Position numbers and translations under genes: made by a program | From: Aureimonas sp. SK2 | GTDB lineage: Bacteria; Pseudomonadota; Alphaproteobacteria; Rhizobiales; Rhizobiaceae | Reading direction: 5' to 3' | Assembly: GCF_029813115.1 (NCBI RefSeq) | Contig: NZ_JAPZDS010000002.1 | Location: 248,001 to 312,000 of the forward strand | Length of the DNA stretch: 64,000 bases | Notes under the pieces: model-generated | Database searches by the model: none | What the model was told of the DNA's origin: nothing | The model's input: the letters and a program-made list of their open reading frames with translations, nothing else | Shown here: positions 36,416-44,653 of the stretch, in pieces | Numbering within the stretch: position 1 is the first letter of the stretch | Layout: the number at the start of each line of letters is the position of its first letter

Positions 36416-37165
36416 ACGGGCCGAGGCCTCCTCCGCCATGCCATAGGCCCAGACGCCGCGCCGGGCCTCGCGTGCTTCGCGCTCGGCCGCCTCGTATCGG
36501 CTGCCGGGCGCGGCATGGGCCCAGCCGTTGCGCACCACCCATTCGCCGACGTCCTCCTCGCCGAGGAGGCAGGGCGCCGTGATCTCGCGCGCGCCGGCCG
36601 CTTCGGGCGGCACGGCGCAGAGCACGGAGCGGCCGCGGATCCAGCCGCGCAGCGCCGTGCGGGCGCGCGTCGCGCAGGGCCAGGCCTGCGCCCCGTCGGC
36701 GCAGCGCGCATCGCTCGCCACGGGTTCGACGCCCGCGACGAGAAGCGTGATCTCGCCCGTCTTGAGCGTGCGCGCATCCACCGCGATCGGCCGCGCGAAC
36801 ATGCGGTAGTCGGGGCCGGCGGGCTTCTCGGCGGCCGCGGCCTCCTGCGTCGCCTGGGGTGCCGTGGCGGCCGGCGCCTCCGGCTCCATGGCCTGCGGCG
36901 GGGTCGCCGCGCCGCTCGCAGCGGCGGGCAGGCGGGTGAGGGCGGTGGTCTCGACGGCCGCTGGCCCGACCCTGCGCACCGGGGTTCCGGGCGCGGGCTC
37001 GGCGGACGCGGCGACTGCCGGCGGCTCGGGGGCGGCCTCAGGCATCGCGACCGCCGGCTCGGAGGGAGCGGACCGGCCGGCGATCAGCGTCGGCTCGACG
37101 GGCACCAGGAGAAAGAAGGTCGTGACGAGGGCCAGAAGCCCGAGAGCGATCCGCAGCGATTGCAT
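36404..37165 (-). CDS. Thermonuclease-like (SNase fold) protein, probably inactive
   Basis: A 253-residue protein with an N-terminal membrane anchor or signal ([19 protein letters not shown]), a 100-residue Ala/Pro/Glu-rich linker, and a C-terminal SNase-like OB fold (about residues 125-245). The fold is recognised by [29 protein letters not shown] and [16 protein letters not shown]. The catalytic residues of staphylococcal nuclease are not evident: the RLLLVDTPE region reads [13 protein letters not shown], and no Arg occupies the YGR position. Two Cys pairs (RCADG..PCATR, LCAVPP..PCLLG) suggest disulfides outside the cytoplasm. Role unknown; probably non-enzymatic. Confidence 0.7.
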   Translation of the reverse strand: MQSLRIALGLLALVTTFFLLVPVEPTLIAGRSAPSEPAVAMPEAAPEPPAVAASAEPAPGTPVRRVGPAAVETTALTRLPAAASGAATPPQAMEPEAPAATAPQATQEAAAAEKPAGPDYRMFARPIAVDARTLKTGEITLLVAGVEPVASDARCADGAQAWPCATRARTALRGWIRGRSVLCAVPPEAAGAREITAPCLLGEEDVGEWVVRNGWAHAAPGSRYEAAEREAREARRGVWAYGMAEEASARSGG

Positions 37166-37358
37166 GGGGTCGTCGTTCCTCTTCCTGCGCCCGGTGCCGC
37201 CGCCTTTGGCCGGGTCCGGTCCAGACTAAAGGCGGGCGCCCTGCTGCGACAGTCTCTTGTTCCGACGCCCGCCGCCATCCGGGCAACGTCGCATCGCCGC
37301 CTGTCATCGGCCGTTCCGACCCTAGCTAAGCTCCGGGGCCCCAGCGGAAAGACGTCGG

Positions 37359-38960
37359 ATGCAGAACCTCTGGTACAAGAACGCGGTGATCTACTGCGTC
37401 GACGTCGACGCCTTCAAGGATTCCGACGGCGACGGGATCGGCGACTTCCGGGGTCTCGCCGACCATCTCGACCATATCGAGGCGCTGGGTGCCACCTGCA
37501 TCTGGCTCCTGCCCTTCTATCCCTCGCCCAACCGCGACAACGGCTACGACGTCTCCGACTACTACAATGTCGATCCGCGCTACGGCACGCTCGGCGACTT
37601 CGCCGAATTCATGCAGGCCGCCGGCGACCGGGGCCTGCGCGTCATCGTCGACCTCGTGGTGAACCACACCTCGATCGAGCATCCCTGGTTCCAGGCGAGC
37701 CGCTCCGACCCGTCCTCCCGCTTCCGCGACTGGTATGTCTGGCGCAAGGACAAGCCGGCCGACGCCGAGGAGGGCGTGATCTTTCCCGGCGTCCAGCAGT
37801 CCACCTGGACCTTCGACCGCAAGCGGAGGGAGTATTACAACCACCGCTTCTACGAGCATCAGGCCGACCTCAACATCGCCAACCCCGCCGTGCGCGAGGA
37901 GATCCAGCGCATCATGGGCTTCTGGCTGGCGCTGGGGGTCTCGGGCTTTCGCATCGACGCCGCACCCTTCATCCTCGAGGACCTGAAGGACGACCCGCAT
38001 GCCTATCTCGCCGAGCTCCAGTCCTTCCTGTCCTGGCGCCGGGCGGAGGCGATCCTCCTCGCCGAGGCCAATATCGAGATGGAGGAAGCGGGCGACTATT
38101 TCGGCGACGGCGACCGCCTCCACCTCATCTTCAACTTCCCGCTCAACCAGCGCCTGTTCCTGGGCCTCGCCCGGCAGGAGGCGGAACCCGTCGCGGCCCT
38201 CCTGAAGGATCTGCCGGCCATTCCCGACATCGCCCAATGGGCGACCTTCCTGCGCAACCACGACGAGATCGACCTCGGCCGCCTGTCGGACGGGGAGCGC
38301 GAGGAGGTCTTTTCCGCCTTCGGTCCCGACAAGGACATGCAGCTCTACGAGCGCGGCCTGCGCCGCCGCCTCGCGCCCATGCTGGGCGGCGACGAGCGCC
38401 GGATCCGCATGGCCTTCTCGCTGATGCTGGCCCTGCCCGGCACGCCCGTCCTCTGGTACGGCGACGAGATCGGCATGGGCGAGAATCTCGCGCTGCCCGA
38501 ACGCCATCCCGTGCGCACGCCCATGCAATGGACGCCGGACGGGGCGGGCGGCTTCTCGGCCGCCGACCCGAAGGCCTGGGTCCGCGCGCCGGTTCTGTCC
38601 GGCCCCTTCGCGCCGGCCTTCGTCAACGCCGAGGCGCAGAAGGTGGAGGGCGATTCGCTCTTCTCCATCGTCCAGCGCCTGGTGCGGGCGCGCCGCGCCG
38701 CCCGCGAGATCGGCTGGGCGCAGGCGGAGGTGATCGACTTCGGCGCGCCGTCGGTCCTGGGGTTGCGCGCCCGCTGGCGCGACGGGGAGGTGGTGACGCT
38801 GCACAATCTCGGCGAGCGGCCCGTCACCGTGGACCTCGCGCCGGTGGTCGAGGGCCGGCGCTGCGTCAACCTGTTGCGCCAGGCCGTGGGCGAGCCGCAG
38901 GGCGCGGCGGGAGAATGGCGTCTTGGTCCTTATGGATTCGAGTGGCTGCGCCTCGCCTGA
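37359..38960 (+). CDS. GH13 alpha-amylase family enzyme, trehalose synthase-like
   Basis: A 533-residue cytoplasmic glycoside hydrolase or isomerase of family 13. The TIM barrel has WYKNAVIYCVDVDAFKDSDGDGIGDF, the conserved VVNHTS, nucleophile Asp in GFRIDAAPF, acid/base Glu in ILLAEANIE, and third Asp in FLRNHDEID, so it should be active. VIYCVDVDAF and the TFLRNHDEIDL sequence are closest to the trehalose synthase branch, but the C-terminal maltokinase domain sometimes fused there is absent. Substrate could be maltose/trehalose, other alpha-glucosides or amylose-like glucans. No sugar transporter is linked. Confidence 0.85.
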   Translation: MQNLWYKNAVIYCVDVDAFKDSDGDGIGDFRGLADHLDHIEALGATCIWLLPFYPSPNRDNGYDVSDYYNVDPRYGTLGDFAEFMQAAGDRGLRVIVDLVVNHTSIEHPWFQASRSDPSSRFRDWYVWRKDKPADAEEGVIFPGVQQSTWTFDRKRREYYNHRFYEHQADLNIANPAVREEIQRIMGFWLALGVSGFRIDAAPFILEDLKDDPHAYLAELQSFLSWRRAEAILLAEANIEMEEAGDYFGDGDRLHLIFNFPLNQRLFLGLARQEAEPVAALLKDLPAIPDIAQWATFLRNHDEIDLGRLSDGEREEVFSAFGPDKDMQLYERGLRRRLAPMLGGDERRIRMAFSLMLALPGTPVLWYGDEIGMGENLALPERHPVRTPMQWTPDGAGGFSAADPKAWVRAPVLSGPFAPAFVNAEAQKVEGDSLFSIVQRLVRARRAAREIGWAQAEVIDFGAPSVLGLRARWRDGEVVTLHNLGERPVTVDLAPVVEGRRCVNLLRQAVGEPQGAAGEWRLGPYGFEWLRLA

Positions 38961-39028
38961 CGGCGCGGCGATGCCCTGACGCTTCCCAGCTCACGAAACG
39001 ATGCGCTCACCGACGGGAACGGCTCTAC

Positions 39029-39056
39029 TTGCAAACCGTTCGCAACTGCATATTCT
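39029..39056 (+). promoter_or_regulatory. sitA promoter with a 17-bp operator-like palindrome
   Basis: TTGCAAACCGTTCGCAA (39029-39045) is an interrupted palindrome (TTGC-N-AAC-N-GTT-N-GCAA). TTGCAA (39029-39034) and TATTCT (39051-39056), 16 bp apart, form a promoter that the palindrome overlaps. This is what a Fur/Mur-type manganese or iron repressor site would look like in front of sitABCD. The regulator cannot be named from sequence alone. Confidence 0.5.
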
Positions 39057-39087
39057 AAGATCGACCCGTCGTCATCGGAGATATCCA

Positions 39088-39987
39088 GTGCCCCTTTCCC
39101 GGCGAAGCCTCGCCCTGTCCGTCCTGGCGATCGTCGCGGGCCTTGCCGCACCGCCCGCCTTCGCGGCCGAAAGGCTCAAGGTCGCGACGACCTTCACGGT
39201 GCTGGCCGACATGGTCCGCAACGTGGCGGGCGACAAAGCGGAGGTCGTGTCCATCACCAAGCCCGGCGCCGAGATCCACAACTACCAGCCGACGCCGCGC
39301 GACATCCTGTCGGTGCGAGACGCCGACCTCGTGCTCTGGAACGGGCTCGGCCTCGAGCTCTGGTTCGAGCGCTTCTTCAGCCAACTCGGCGACAAGCCCT
39401 CGGCCGTCCTCACCGAGGGCATCGAGCCCATCCTGATCGGGGAGGGGCCCTACCAGGGCCGACCCAACCCGCATGCCTGGATGTCGCCGACCGACGCGCT
39501 CACCTATGTCGACAACATCCGCGATGCGCTCAGCGCGCAGGATCCGGCCAATGCCGCGACCTATGCCGCCAATGCCGACCGCTACAAGGGCGAGATCACG
39601 GCCAGCGTCGAGCCGCTGCGCGCGTCCCTCGCCGCGCTTCCCGAGGGGCACCGCTGGCTCGTCACCAGCGAGGGCGCCTTTTCCTATCTCGCGCGCGACT
39701 TCGGCCTCAAGGAACTCTACCTCTGGCCGATCAACGCGGATTCGCAAGGCACGCCCCAGCAGGTGCGCCGCGTGATCGATACGGTGAAGGCCGAGAACAT
39801 CCCCGTCGTCTTCTCCGAGAGCACGGTGTCGCCCGATCCGGCGAACCAGGTCGCCCGCGAGACCGGCGCGCGCTACGGTGGGGTCCTCTACGTCGATTCC
39901 TTGAGCGAGGAGGGCGGGCCGGTCCCGACCTATCTCGACCTCCTGCGCGTGACGACCGACACCATCGCTTCCGGATTCTCCTCGTGA
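39088..39987 (+). CDS. sitA: Metal ABC transporter, substrate-binding protein (SitA-like)
   Basis: A 299-residue periplasmic Mn/Fe/Zn-binding protein from GTG 39088, preceded by GGAG. Signal peptide ends at AFAAE, about residue 26. Metal ligands match the cluster A-I family: His in EIHNYQPTPRD, His in PNPHAWMSPTDAL, Glu in TSEGAFSYLARDFGL, and the SESTVSPDPANQVA region. The PHAWMSP form is typical of manganese/iron SitA. The stop overlaps the next GTG (GTGA), beginning a four-gene operon sitABCD with translational coupling throughout. Confidence 0.93.
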   Translation: MPLSRRSLALSVLAIVAGLAAPPAFAAERLKVATTFTVLADMVRNVAGDKAEVVSITKPGAEIHNYQPTPRDILSVRDADLVLWNGLGLELWFERFFSQLGDKPSAVLTEGIEPILIGEGPYQGRPNPHAWMSPTDALTYVDNIRDALSAQDPANAATYAANADRYKGEITASVEPLRASLAALPEGHRWLVTSEGAFSYLARDFGLKELYLWPINADSQGTPQQVRRVIDTVKAENIPVVFSESTVSPDPANQVARETGARYGGVLYVDSLSEEGGPVPTYLDLLRVTTDTIASGFSS

Positions 39988-40781
39988 GCGCGGCCCTCGG
40001 CATCGAGGCGACCGGCCTCACCGTCGTCTATCGCAACGGCCACGTCGCCCTGCGGGACGCCTCGTTCACCGTTCCAGCGGGCTCCATCACCGCGCTGGTC
40101 GGCGTCAACGGCGGGGGCAAGTCGACCCTCTTCAAGTCCGTCCTCGGCCTCGTGCCCCAGGCGGCGGGCCGCGTCTCGGTGCTCGGGGCGCCGGTCGCGC
40201 AAGCGTTGAAGCGCAACCGCGTCGCCTATGTGCCGCAGAGTGAGGAGATCGACTGGAACTTCCCGGTCCTCGTCGAGGACGTCGTCACCATGGGGCGCTA
40301 CGGCCATATGGGCTGGCTGCGCCGGCCGAAGGCGAAGGATCGCGAAGCCGTCGCCGCCGCGCTCGCCCGCGTCGGCATGGCCGAGTTCCGCACCCGCCAG
40401 ATCGGCGAGCTTTCGGGCGGCCAGAAGAAGCGCGTCTTCCTCGCCCGCGCGCTGGCGCAAGGGGCGGAGGTGATCCTTCTCGACGAGCCCTTCACCGGCG
40501 TCGATCTGCGCACGGAGGAGGCGATCATCGCGCTCCTGAAGGATCTGCGCGGGGAGGGCGCCGCGATGCTGGTCGCGACCCACAACCTCGCCGCCGTGCC
40601 GGACTTCTGCGACCGGGCGATTCTCGTCAACCGCACGGTTCTGGCGTCCGGCCCGACCGCCGAGGTCTTCACGCCGGCCCATCTCGAGCGGGCCTTCGGC
40701 GGCGCGTTGCGCGGCGGCCTGCCCGGCGCGGTGCCGCCGCTCGCCGGCCCTCTCCCCGAACCGGCCGGAGCCTTTGCGTGA
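39984..40781 (+). CDS. sitB: Metal ABC transporter, ATPase (SitB-like)
   Basis: A 265-residue ABC ATPase from GTG 39984. Walker A is VGVNGGGKSTLF, signature IGELSGGQKKRVFLARALA, Walker B VILLDEPFTGVDL, and the switch His in LVATHNLAAV. The Q-loop lies in YVPQSEEIDWNFPVLVEDVV, typical of manganese/zinc transporters. It starts inside the sitA stop and its own TGA overlaps the sitC GTG. Length normal. Confidence 0.94.
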   Translation: MSAALGIEATGLTVVYRNGHVALRDASFTVPAGSITALVGVNGGGKSTLFKSVLGLVPQAAGRVSVLGAPVAQALKRNRVAYVPQSEEIDWNFPVLVEDVVTMGRYGHMGWLRRPKAKDREAVAAALARVGMAEFRTRQIGELSGGQKKRVFLARALAQGAEVILLDEPFTGVDLRTEEAIIALLKDLRGEGAAMLVATHNLAAVPDFCDRAILVNRTVLASGPTAEVFTPAHLERAFGGALRGGLPGAVPPLAGPLPEPAGAFA

Positions 40782-41641
40782 GCACCGCGCTCCTCGAGCC
40801 CTTCACCTACGACTACATGTTCAACGCCATCTGGGTCTCGACCCTCGTCGGTGGCGTCTGCGCCTTTCTGTCGGCCTTCGTGGTGCTGAAAGGCTGGTCG
40901 CTGATCGGCGACGCCCTGTCCCATTCCATCGTGCCGGGCGTCGCGGGGGCCTATATGCTCGGCCTGCCTTTCTCGATCGGCGCCTTTCTGTCCGGCGGCC
41001 TCGCGGCCGCCGCGATCCTTCTGATCGCCCGCGTCTCGCGCCTCAAGGAGGACGTGGTGATCGGGCTGATCTTCACCTCCTTCTTCGGCCTCGGCCTGTT
41101 CATGGTCTCGATCTCGCCGGTGCCGGTGGATATCCAGGCGATCGTCCTCGGCAACATCCTGGCCGTCACCCCCGCCGATACCGTGCAGCTCGTCCTCATC
41201 GCGGGCGTGACCCTCGCCGTCCTCCTCCTCACCTGGCACACCCTCATGGCCGTGTTCTTCGACGAGAACCACGCGCGCACGATCGGCCTCAACCCCACGC
41301 TCTGGCGTGCCCTGTTCTTCACGCTGCTCAGCGCCTCGACTGTGGCTGCCATGCAGACCGTCGGCGCGTTTCTCGTCGTCGCCGCCGTGGTGACGCCCGG
41401 CGCCACCGCCTATCTCCTGACCGACCGGTTCGGGCGCATGATCGCGCTGTCGGTGGCCATCGGCGCGCTCACCAGCGGGATCGGCGCCTATCTCAGCTAC
41501 TTTCTCGACGGGGCGACGGGGGGCGTGATCGTGGTGCTCCAGACCGCGCTCTTCCTCCTGGCCTTCGTGCTTGCGCCCCGCCACGGGATTCTGGCCGCGC
41601 GCCGGCGCGCGGGCGAGGCGGCGCGGGAGGCGCTCCGGTGA
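40778..41641 (+). CDS. sitC: Metal ABC transporter, permease (SitC-like)
   Basis: A 287-residue inner-membrane permease with about eight helices. It belongs to the ABC-3 family: FVVLKGWSLIGDALSHSIVPGVAGAY near residues 33-58 is the family signature, and MQTVGAFLVVAAVVTPGATAYLL is the conserved late loop. Paired with sitD, it forms the heterodimeric channel for Mn2+ or Fe2+. The 4-nt GTGA overlaps on both sides suggest tightly balanced synthesis with sitB and sitD. Confidence 0.93.
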   Translation: MSTALLEPFTYDYMFNAIWVSTLVGGVCAFLSAFVVLKGWSLIGDALSHSIVPGVAGAYMLGLPFSIGAFLSGGLAAAAILLIARVSRLKEDVVIGLIFTSFFGLGLFMVSISPVPVDIQAIVLGNILAVTPADTVQLVLIAGVTLAVLLLTWHTLMAVFFDENHARTIGLNPTLWRALFFTLLSASTVAAMQTVGAFLVVAAVVTPGATAYLLTDRFGRMIALSVAIGALTSGIGAYLSYFLDGATGGVIVVLQTALFLLAFVLAPRHGILAARRRAGEAAREALR

Positions 41642-42480
41642 GCGCGGCCGACCTCCTCTTCCCCTTCCAGATCGACTTCCTGCAATACGCCTTTCTGGCC
41701 GGCCTGCTGATCGCCGTCCCTTGCGCGCTCCTGTCCTGCTTCCTCGTGCTCAAGGGTTGGTCGCTGATGGGCGACGCGGTGTCCCACGCCGTGCTGCCCG
41801 GCATCGTCCTCGCCTATGCCGCCGGACTGCCGCTGGCGCTCGGCGCCTTCGCCGCCGGCCTCTTCTGCGCGGCGGGCTCGGGCTTCCTCAAGAACAACAG
41901 CCGGATCAAACAAGACACCGCCATGGGCGTCGCCTTTGCCGGCATGTTCGCGCTGGGGCTCGTGCTCCACGCCAAGGTGCGCTCGGCGCTCCATCTCGAC
42001 CACATCCTGTTCGGCGACCTTCTCGGCCTCGTGCCGGCGGATCTTTGGGAGATCGCCGGGATCGTCCTGCCCGTCCTCCTGTTCGTGCTCCTGTCCTGGC
42101 GCAGCCTTCTCCTCCATGCCTTCGACCCCGTGCAGGCGCGTGTCTCGGGCCTCCCCGTGCGCCTTCTGCACTACGGGCTGCTGGCGGCCCTGTCGGCGGC
42201 GATCGTCGCCTCCATGCAGGCCGTCGGCATCATTCTCGTGGTGGCGCTCCTGATCGCGCCGGGCGCGACGGCCTTCCTTCTCGCTCGCTCCTTCGGCTGG
42301 ATGCTGGTGGTGGCAGGCGTCTTTGCCGCGCTCGCCTCGACCCTCGGCATCTATCTCTCCGTCTTCCTCGACAGCGCGCCCGCGCCGACCGTCGTGCTCG
42401 TCATGTCGGCCGGCTGGATCCTCGCGCTCCTCTTCGGCCGGCGCGCGCCGCGCGAGGCGGAGAGCGCGCCAACGGCCTGA
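41638..42480 (+). CDS. sitD: Metal ABC transporter, permease (SitD-like)
   Basis: A 280-residue ABC-3 permease from GTG 41638, paralogous to sitC: FLVLKGWSLMGDAVSHAVLPGIVLAY and MQAVGIILVVALLIAPGATAFLL are the matching segments. It completes sitABCD. Its C-terminus ends in a short acidic tail. The operon ends here; a small membrane-protein gene begins 80 bp later on the same strand, possibly co-transcribed. Confidence 0.93.
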   Translation: MSAADLLFPFQIDFLQYAFLAGLLIAVPCALLSCFLVLKGWSLMGDAVSHAVLPGIVLAYAAGLPLALGAFAAGLFCAAGSGFLKNNSRIKQDTAMGVAFAGMFALGLVLHAKVRSALHLDHILFGDLLGLVPADLWEIAGIVLPVLLFVLLSWRSLLLHAFDPVQARVSGLPVRLLHYGLLAALSAAIVASMQAVGIILVVALLIAPGATAFLLARSFGWMLVVAGVFAALASTLGIYLSVFLDSAPAPTVVLVMSAGWILALLFGRRAPREAESAPTA

Positions 42481-42559
42481 ACCCGGCTGACGATTTCGTC
42501 CGAAACCTCCGCCCGCCGCCGCCGTTGGCCCGTCATCGCCAAAAGGGAAAGGGGGCATC

Positions 42560-42718
42560 ATGCGGGAAGGCAAGCGGACGCGGTCGCAAGCAACGGTTCT
42601 GATCGTGGTGGCCATCCTGGTGGCCCTGTTCCTGATCGGCCTCTGGTCCGACGGGTTCGGGCTGATGGGCAACGAAATGGCGCCCGGCACGACGACGCCG
42701 CCGAACAATCCGACCTGA
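42560..42718 (+). CDS. Small single-pass membrane protein (52 residues)
   Basis: MREGKRTRSQATVLIVVAIL begins a 52-residue protein with a basic N-terminus, one hydrophobic helix (about residues 12-30, LIVVAILVALFLIGLW) and a Thr/Pro tail (APGTTTPPNNPT). AAAGGGGGC precedes the ATG by a few bases. The charge distribution predicts N-in, C-out. It follows sitD by 80 bp. Rhizobial genomes hold many such unnamed small proteins; I cannot assign a family. The frame is clean and the ribosome site good, so it is likely real. Confidence 0.6.
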   Translation: MREGKRTRSQATVLIVVAILVALFLIGLWSDGFGLMGNEMAPGTTTPPNNPT

Positions 42719-42806
42719 TCCGGGCGCGGGCTTGGCGCGGGCACGGCATCCTCGCTAAGACTGATTCCCGGCGGCGCCGAGACGATGCGCCGGCCGGGGA
42801 GGGCGC

Positions 42807-43829
42807 ATGAACGCCGAAAGGCAGGGCCGGGCGACGATCAAGGACGTCGCGCGCGAGGCGGGCGTCTCGCCGATGACCGTCTCCAACGTCATCAACAACA
42901 AGACGCAGTTCGTGGGCGCCGCGGCGCGCGCGCGTGTCGAGGCTGCGATCCAGCGGCTCGGCTATCGCCGCCAGGAAAGCGCCCGCAATCTTCGCGGCGC
43001 CGGCCCCCGCTCGATCGGCATGGTGATCGTCGACGAATCGCCCGCCTTTCTCGCCAACTTCTTCACCGCCCAGCTCGTCGCCGGCCTCGCCAACGTCCTC
43101 AACCGCGCCGACTGGACGCTGACGCTGTCTGGCGTCCATCCGCAAGCGCTGGCCAACTCCGGCCTGATGCGCAGCTACGACGTCGGCGGCCTTTGCGCCA
43201 TGGTCTCCGGCCCGCGCGAGGCCAGGGCCGAGGTCGTGGATCGGCTCTGCGGCCTCGGCCAGCCGCTGGTCCTGTTTCAGGAGCGCGTCCCGACCGACGG
43301 CCGCGACCTCTGCCTCGTGCGGCAGGACGACGAGGCCGGTGGCCGCCGCGTCGGCGAGCACCTCGCCCGGCTCGGGGTCCGGTCCGTCCTCGCCATGCTG
43401 CCGCACCAGAGCTGGCCGGCGATCGAGAACCGGCTGGCAGGGCTGGAGGCCGGGCTCGGCGGCCCGCCGGCCGGCACGATCCGCGTCGACCACGACGACT
43501 TCTCGGCCGTCCAGGAGGCGCTCGGCGCCTGGATCGCCGCCCACGGCCTGCCCGGCGCCGTCTGGGGCGCCAACGACCAGATCGCGTCGGCCGCGCTCCT
43601 CCATCTCCTCGACCGGGGCGTCGCGGTGCCGGATGTCGTGCGCGTCGTCGGCTTCAACGACTTTCCCGCCCACCGGCACGCCCGGCCGCGCCTGACGACG
43701 CTGGCCTCCCCCGCCTACGAACTCGGCGAGCGGGCCGGCGAGACCATGCTGAAGCGGCTGGAAACGGGACGGTTCGAAGAGCAGGACATCTGCCTGCCGG
43801 TCGCCTTCCTGCCCGGCGAGACGGGCTGA
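42807..43829 (+). CDS. LacI family transcriptional regulator
   Basis: A 340-residue repressor. The N-terminal HTH ATIKDVAREAGVSPMTVSNVIN plus hinge-helix ESARNLRG are standard, followed by a periplasmic-binding-like effector domain (IGMVIVDESPAFLANFFTAQ, GANDQIASAALLHLL, VVGFNDFP). GGGGAGGGC gives a good ribosome site. It is followed 64 bp later by the SDR gene, and the gap holds a TAACGTTA dyad with a central CG, as expected of LacI-family operators. It probably controls the SDR-FAH genes in response to a sugar or sugar acid. Confidence 0.92.
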   Translation: MNAERQGRATIKDVAREAGVSPMTVSNVINNKTQFVGAAARARVEAAIQRLGYRRQESARNLRGAGPRSIGMVIVDESPAFLANFFTAQLVAGLANVLNRADWTLTLSGVHPQALANSGLMRSYDVGGLCAMVSGPREARAEVVDRLCGLGQPLVLFQERVPTDGRDLCLVRQDDEAGGRRVGEHLARLGVRSVLAMLPHQSWPAIENRLAGLEAGLGGPPAGTIRVDHDDFSAVQEALGAWIAAHGLPGAVWGANDQIASAALLHLLDRGVAVPDVVRVVGFNDFPAHRHARPRLTTLASPAYELGERAGETMLKRLETGRFEEQDICLPVAFLPGETG

Positions 43830-43853
43830 GCGCGGCTTGCGGCGCCTGCCATG

Positions 43854-43861
43854 TAACGTTA
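43854..43861 (+). promoter_or_regulatory. Candidate LacI-type operator TAACGTTA
   Basis: An 8-bp palindrome centred on CG lies 33 bp upstream of the SDR start, in an ATGTAACGTTAAACA context. LacI-family sites usually have a central CG. The dyad is short and partly asymmetric outside the core. Confidence 0.4.
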
Positions 43862-43893
43862 AACAAGACGGAGGCAGCCTTGGGAGGGGACGC

Positions 43894-44640
43894 ATGAATC
43901 GCATCGATCTGGACGGTCAGGTGGCCGTCGTCACCGGTGGCGCGCAGGGCATCGGCTTTGCCATCGCGCAGCGGCTCGTGGCGTCCGGCGCCCGCGTCAG
44001 CCTGTGGGACACGAACGCAGCGCTTCTCGCCGACGCGGTGGCCGACCTCGGCGAGGCCGCTTCGTCGCAGACCGTGGACATCACGGATCTCGCCGCCCTC
44101 GGCCGCGCCCATGCCGACACGGAGGCCGCGGTCGGCCCGGTCTCGATCCTCGTCAATTCCGCAGGGGTCGCCGGCAACAACGCGCCGCTCGACGAATACG
44201 ACCCCGACGAATGGCGCCGCGTCGTCGAGATCAATCTGAACGGCACGTTCTACGTCAACCGGACGGTCGTGCCGTCCATGAAGGCGCGCAACTACGGGCG
44301 CATCGTCAACATCTCGTCGGTCGCCGGCAAGGAAGGCAACCCGAACCTCTCGGCCTATTCGGCGGCGAAGGCCGGCGTCATCGGCCTCACCAAGTCGCTC
44401 GGCAAGGAACTCGCGAAACACGACATCGCCGTCAACGCGATCACGCCGGCCACCGCCAAGACGCGGATCCTCGAGACGCTGACGCCCGAGTTCATCGACT
44501 ACATGCTGGTGCGCATCCCGCGCGGCCGGTTCCTCGAGGTCGAGGAGGCCGCCGCGATGGTCGCCTGGCTCGTGTCCAAGGACAATTCCTTCACCACCGC
44601 CTCGGTCTTCGACCTGTCCGGCGGCCGCACCACCTATTGA
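43894..44640 (+). CDS. SDR family oxidoreductase (sugar-acid dehydrogenase type)
   Basis: A 248-residue classical short-chain dehydrogenase. It has the cofactor motif VTGGAQGIGFAIA, LVNSAGVAGNNAP, catalytic Ser (VNISSVAGKEGNP) and Tyr-x-x-x-Lys (AYSAAKAGV). Asp at the end of beta-2 (LWDTNAALLA) predicts NAD rather than NADP. The next gene is an FAH-family hydrolase, a pairing seen in non-phosphorylative L-fucose/L-rhamnose pathways, where the SDR oxidises 2-keto-3-deoxy-L-fuconate. That role is inference from gene order. GGGAGGGG precedes the ATG. Confidence 0.85.
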   Translation: MNRIDLDGQVAVVTGGAQGIGFAIAQRLVASGARVSLWDTNAALLADAVADLGEAASSQTVDITDLAALGRAHADTEAAVGPVSILVNSAGVAGNNAPLDEYDPDEWRRVVEINLNGTFYVNRTVVPSMKARNYGRIVNISSVAGKEGNPNLSAYSAAKAGVIGLTKSLGKELAKHDIAVNAITPATAKTRILETLTPEFIDYMLVRIPRGRFLEVEEAAAMVAWLVSKDNSFTTASVFDLSGGRTTY

Positions 44641-44653
44641 GGGGAAGACAGAC

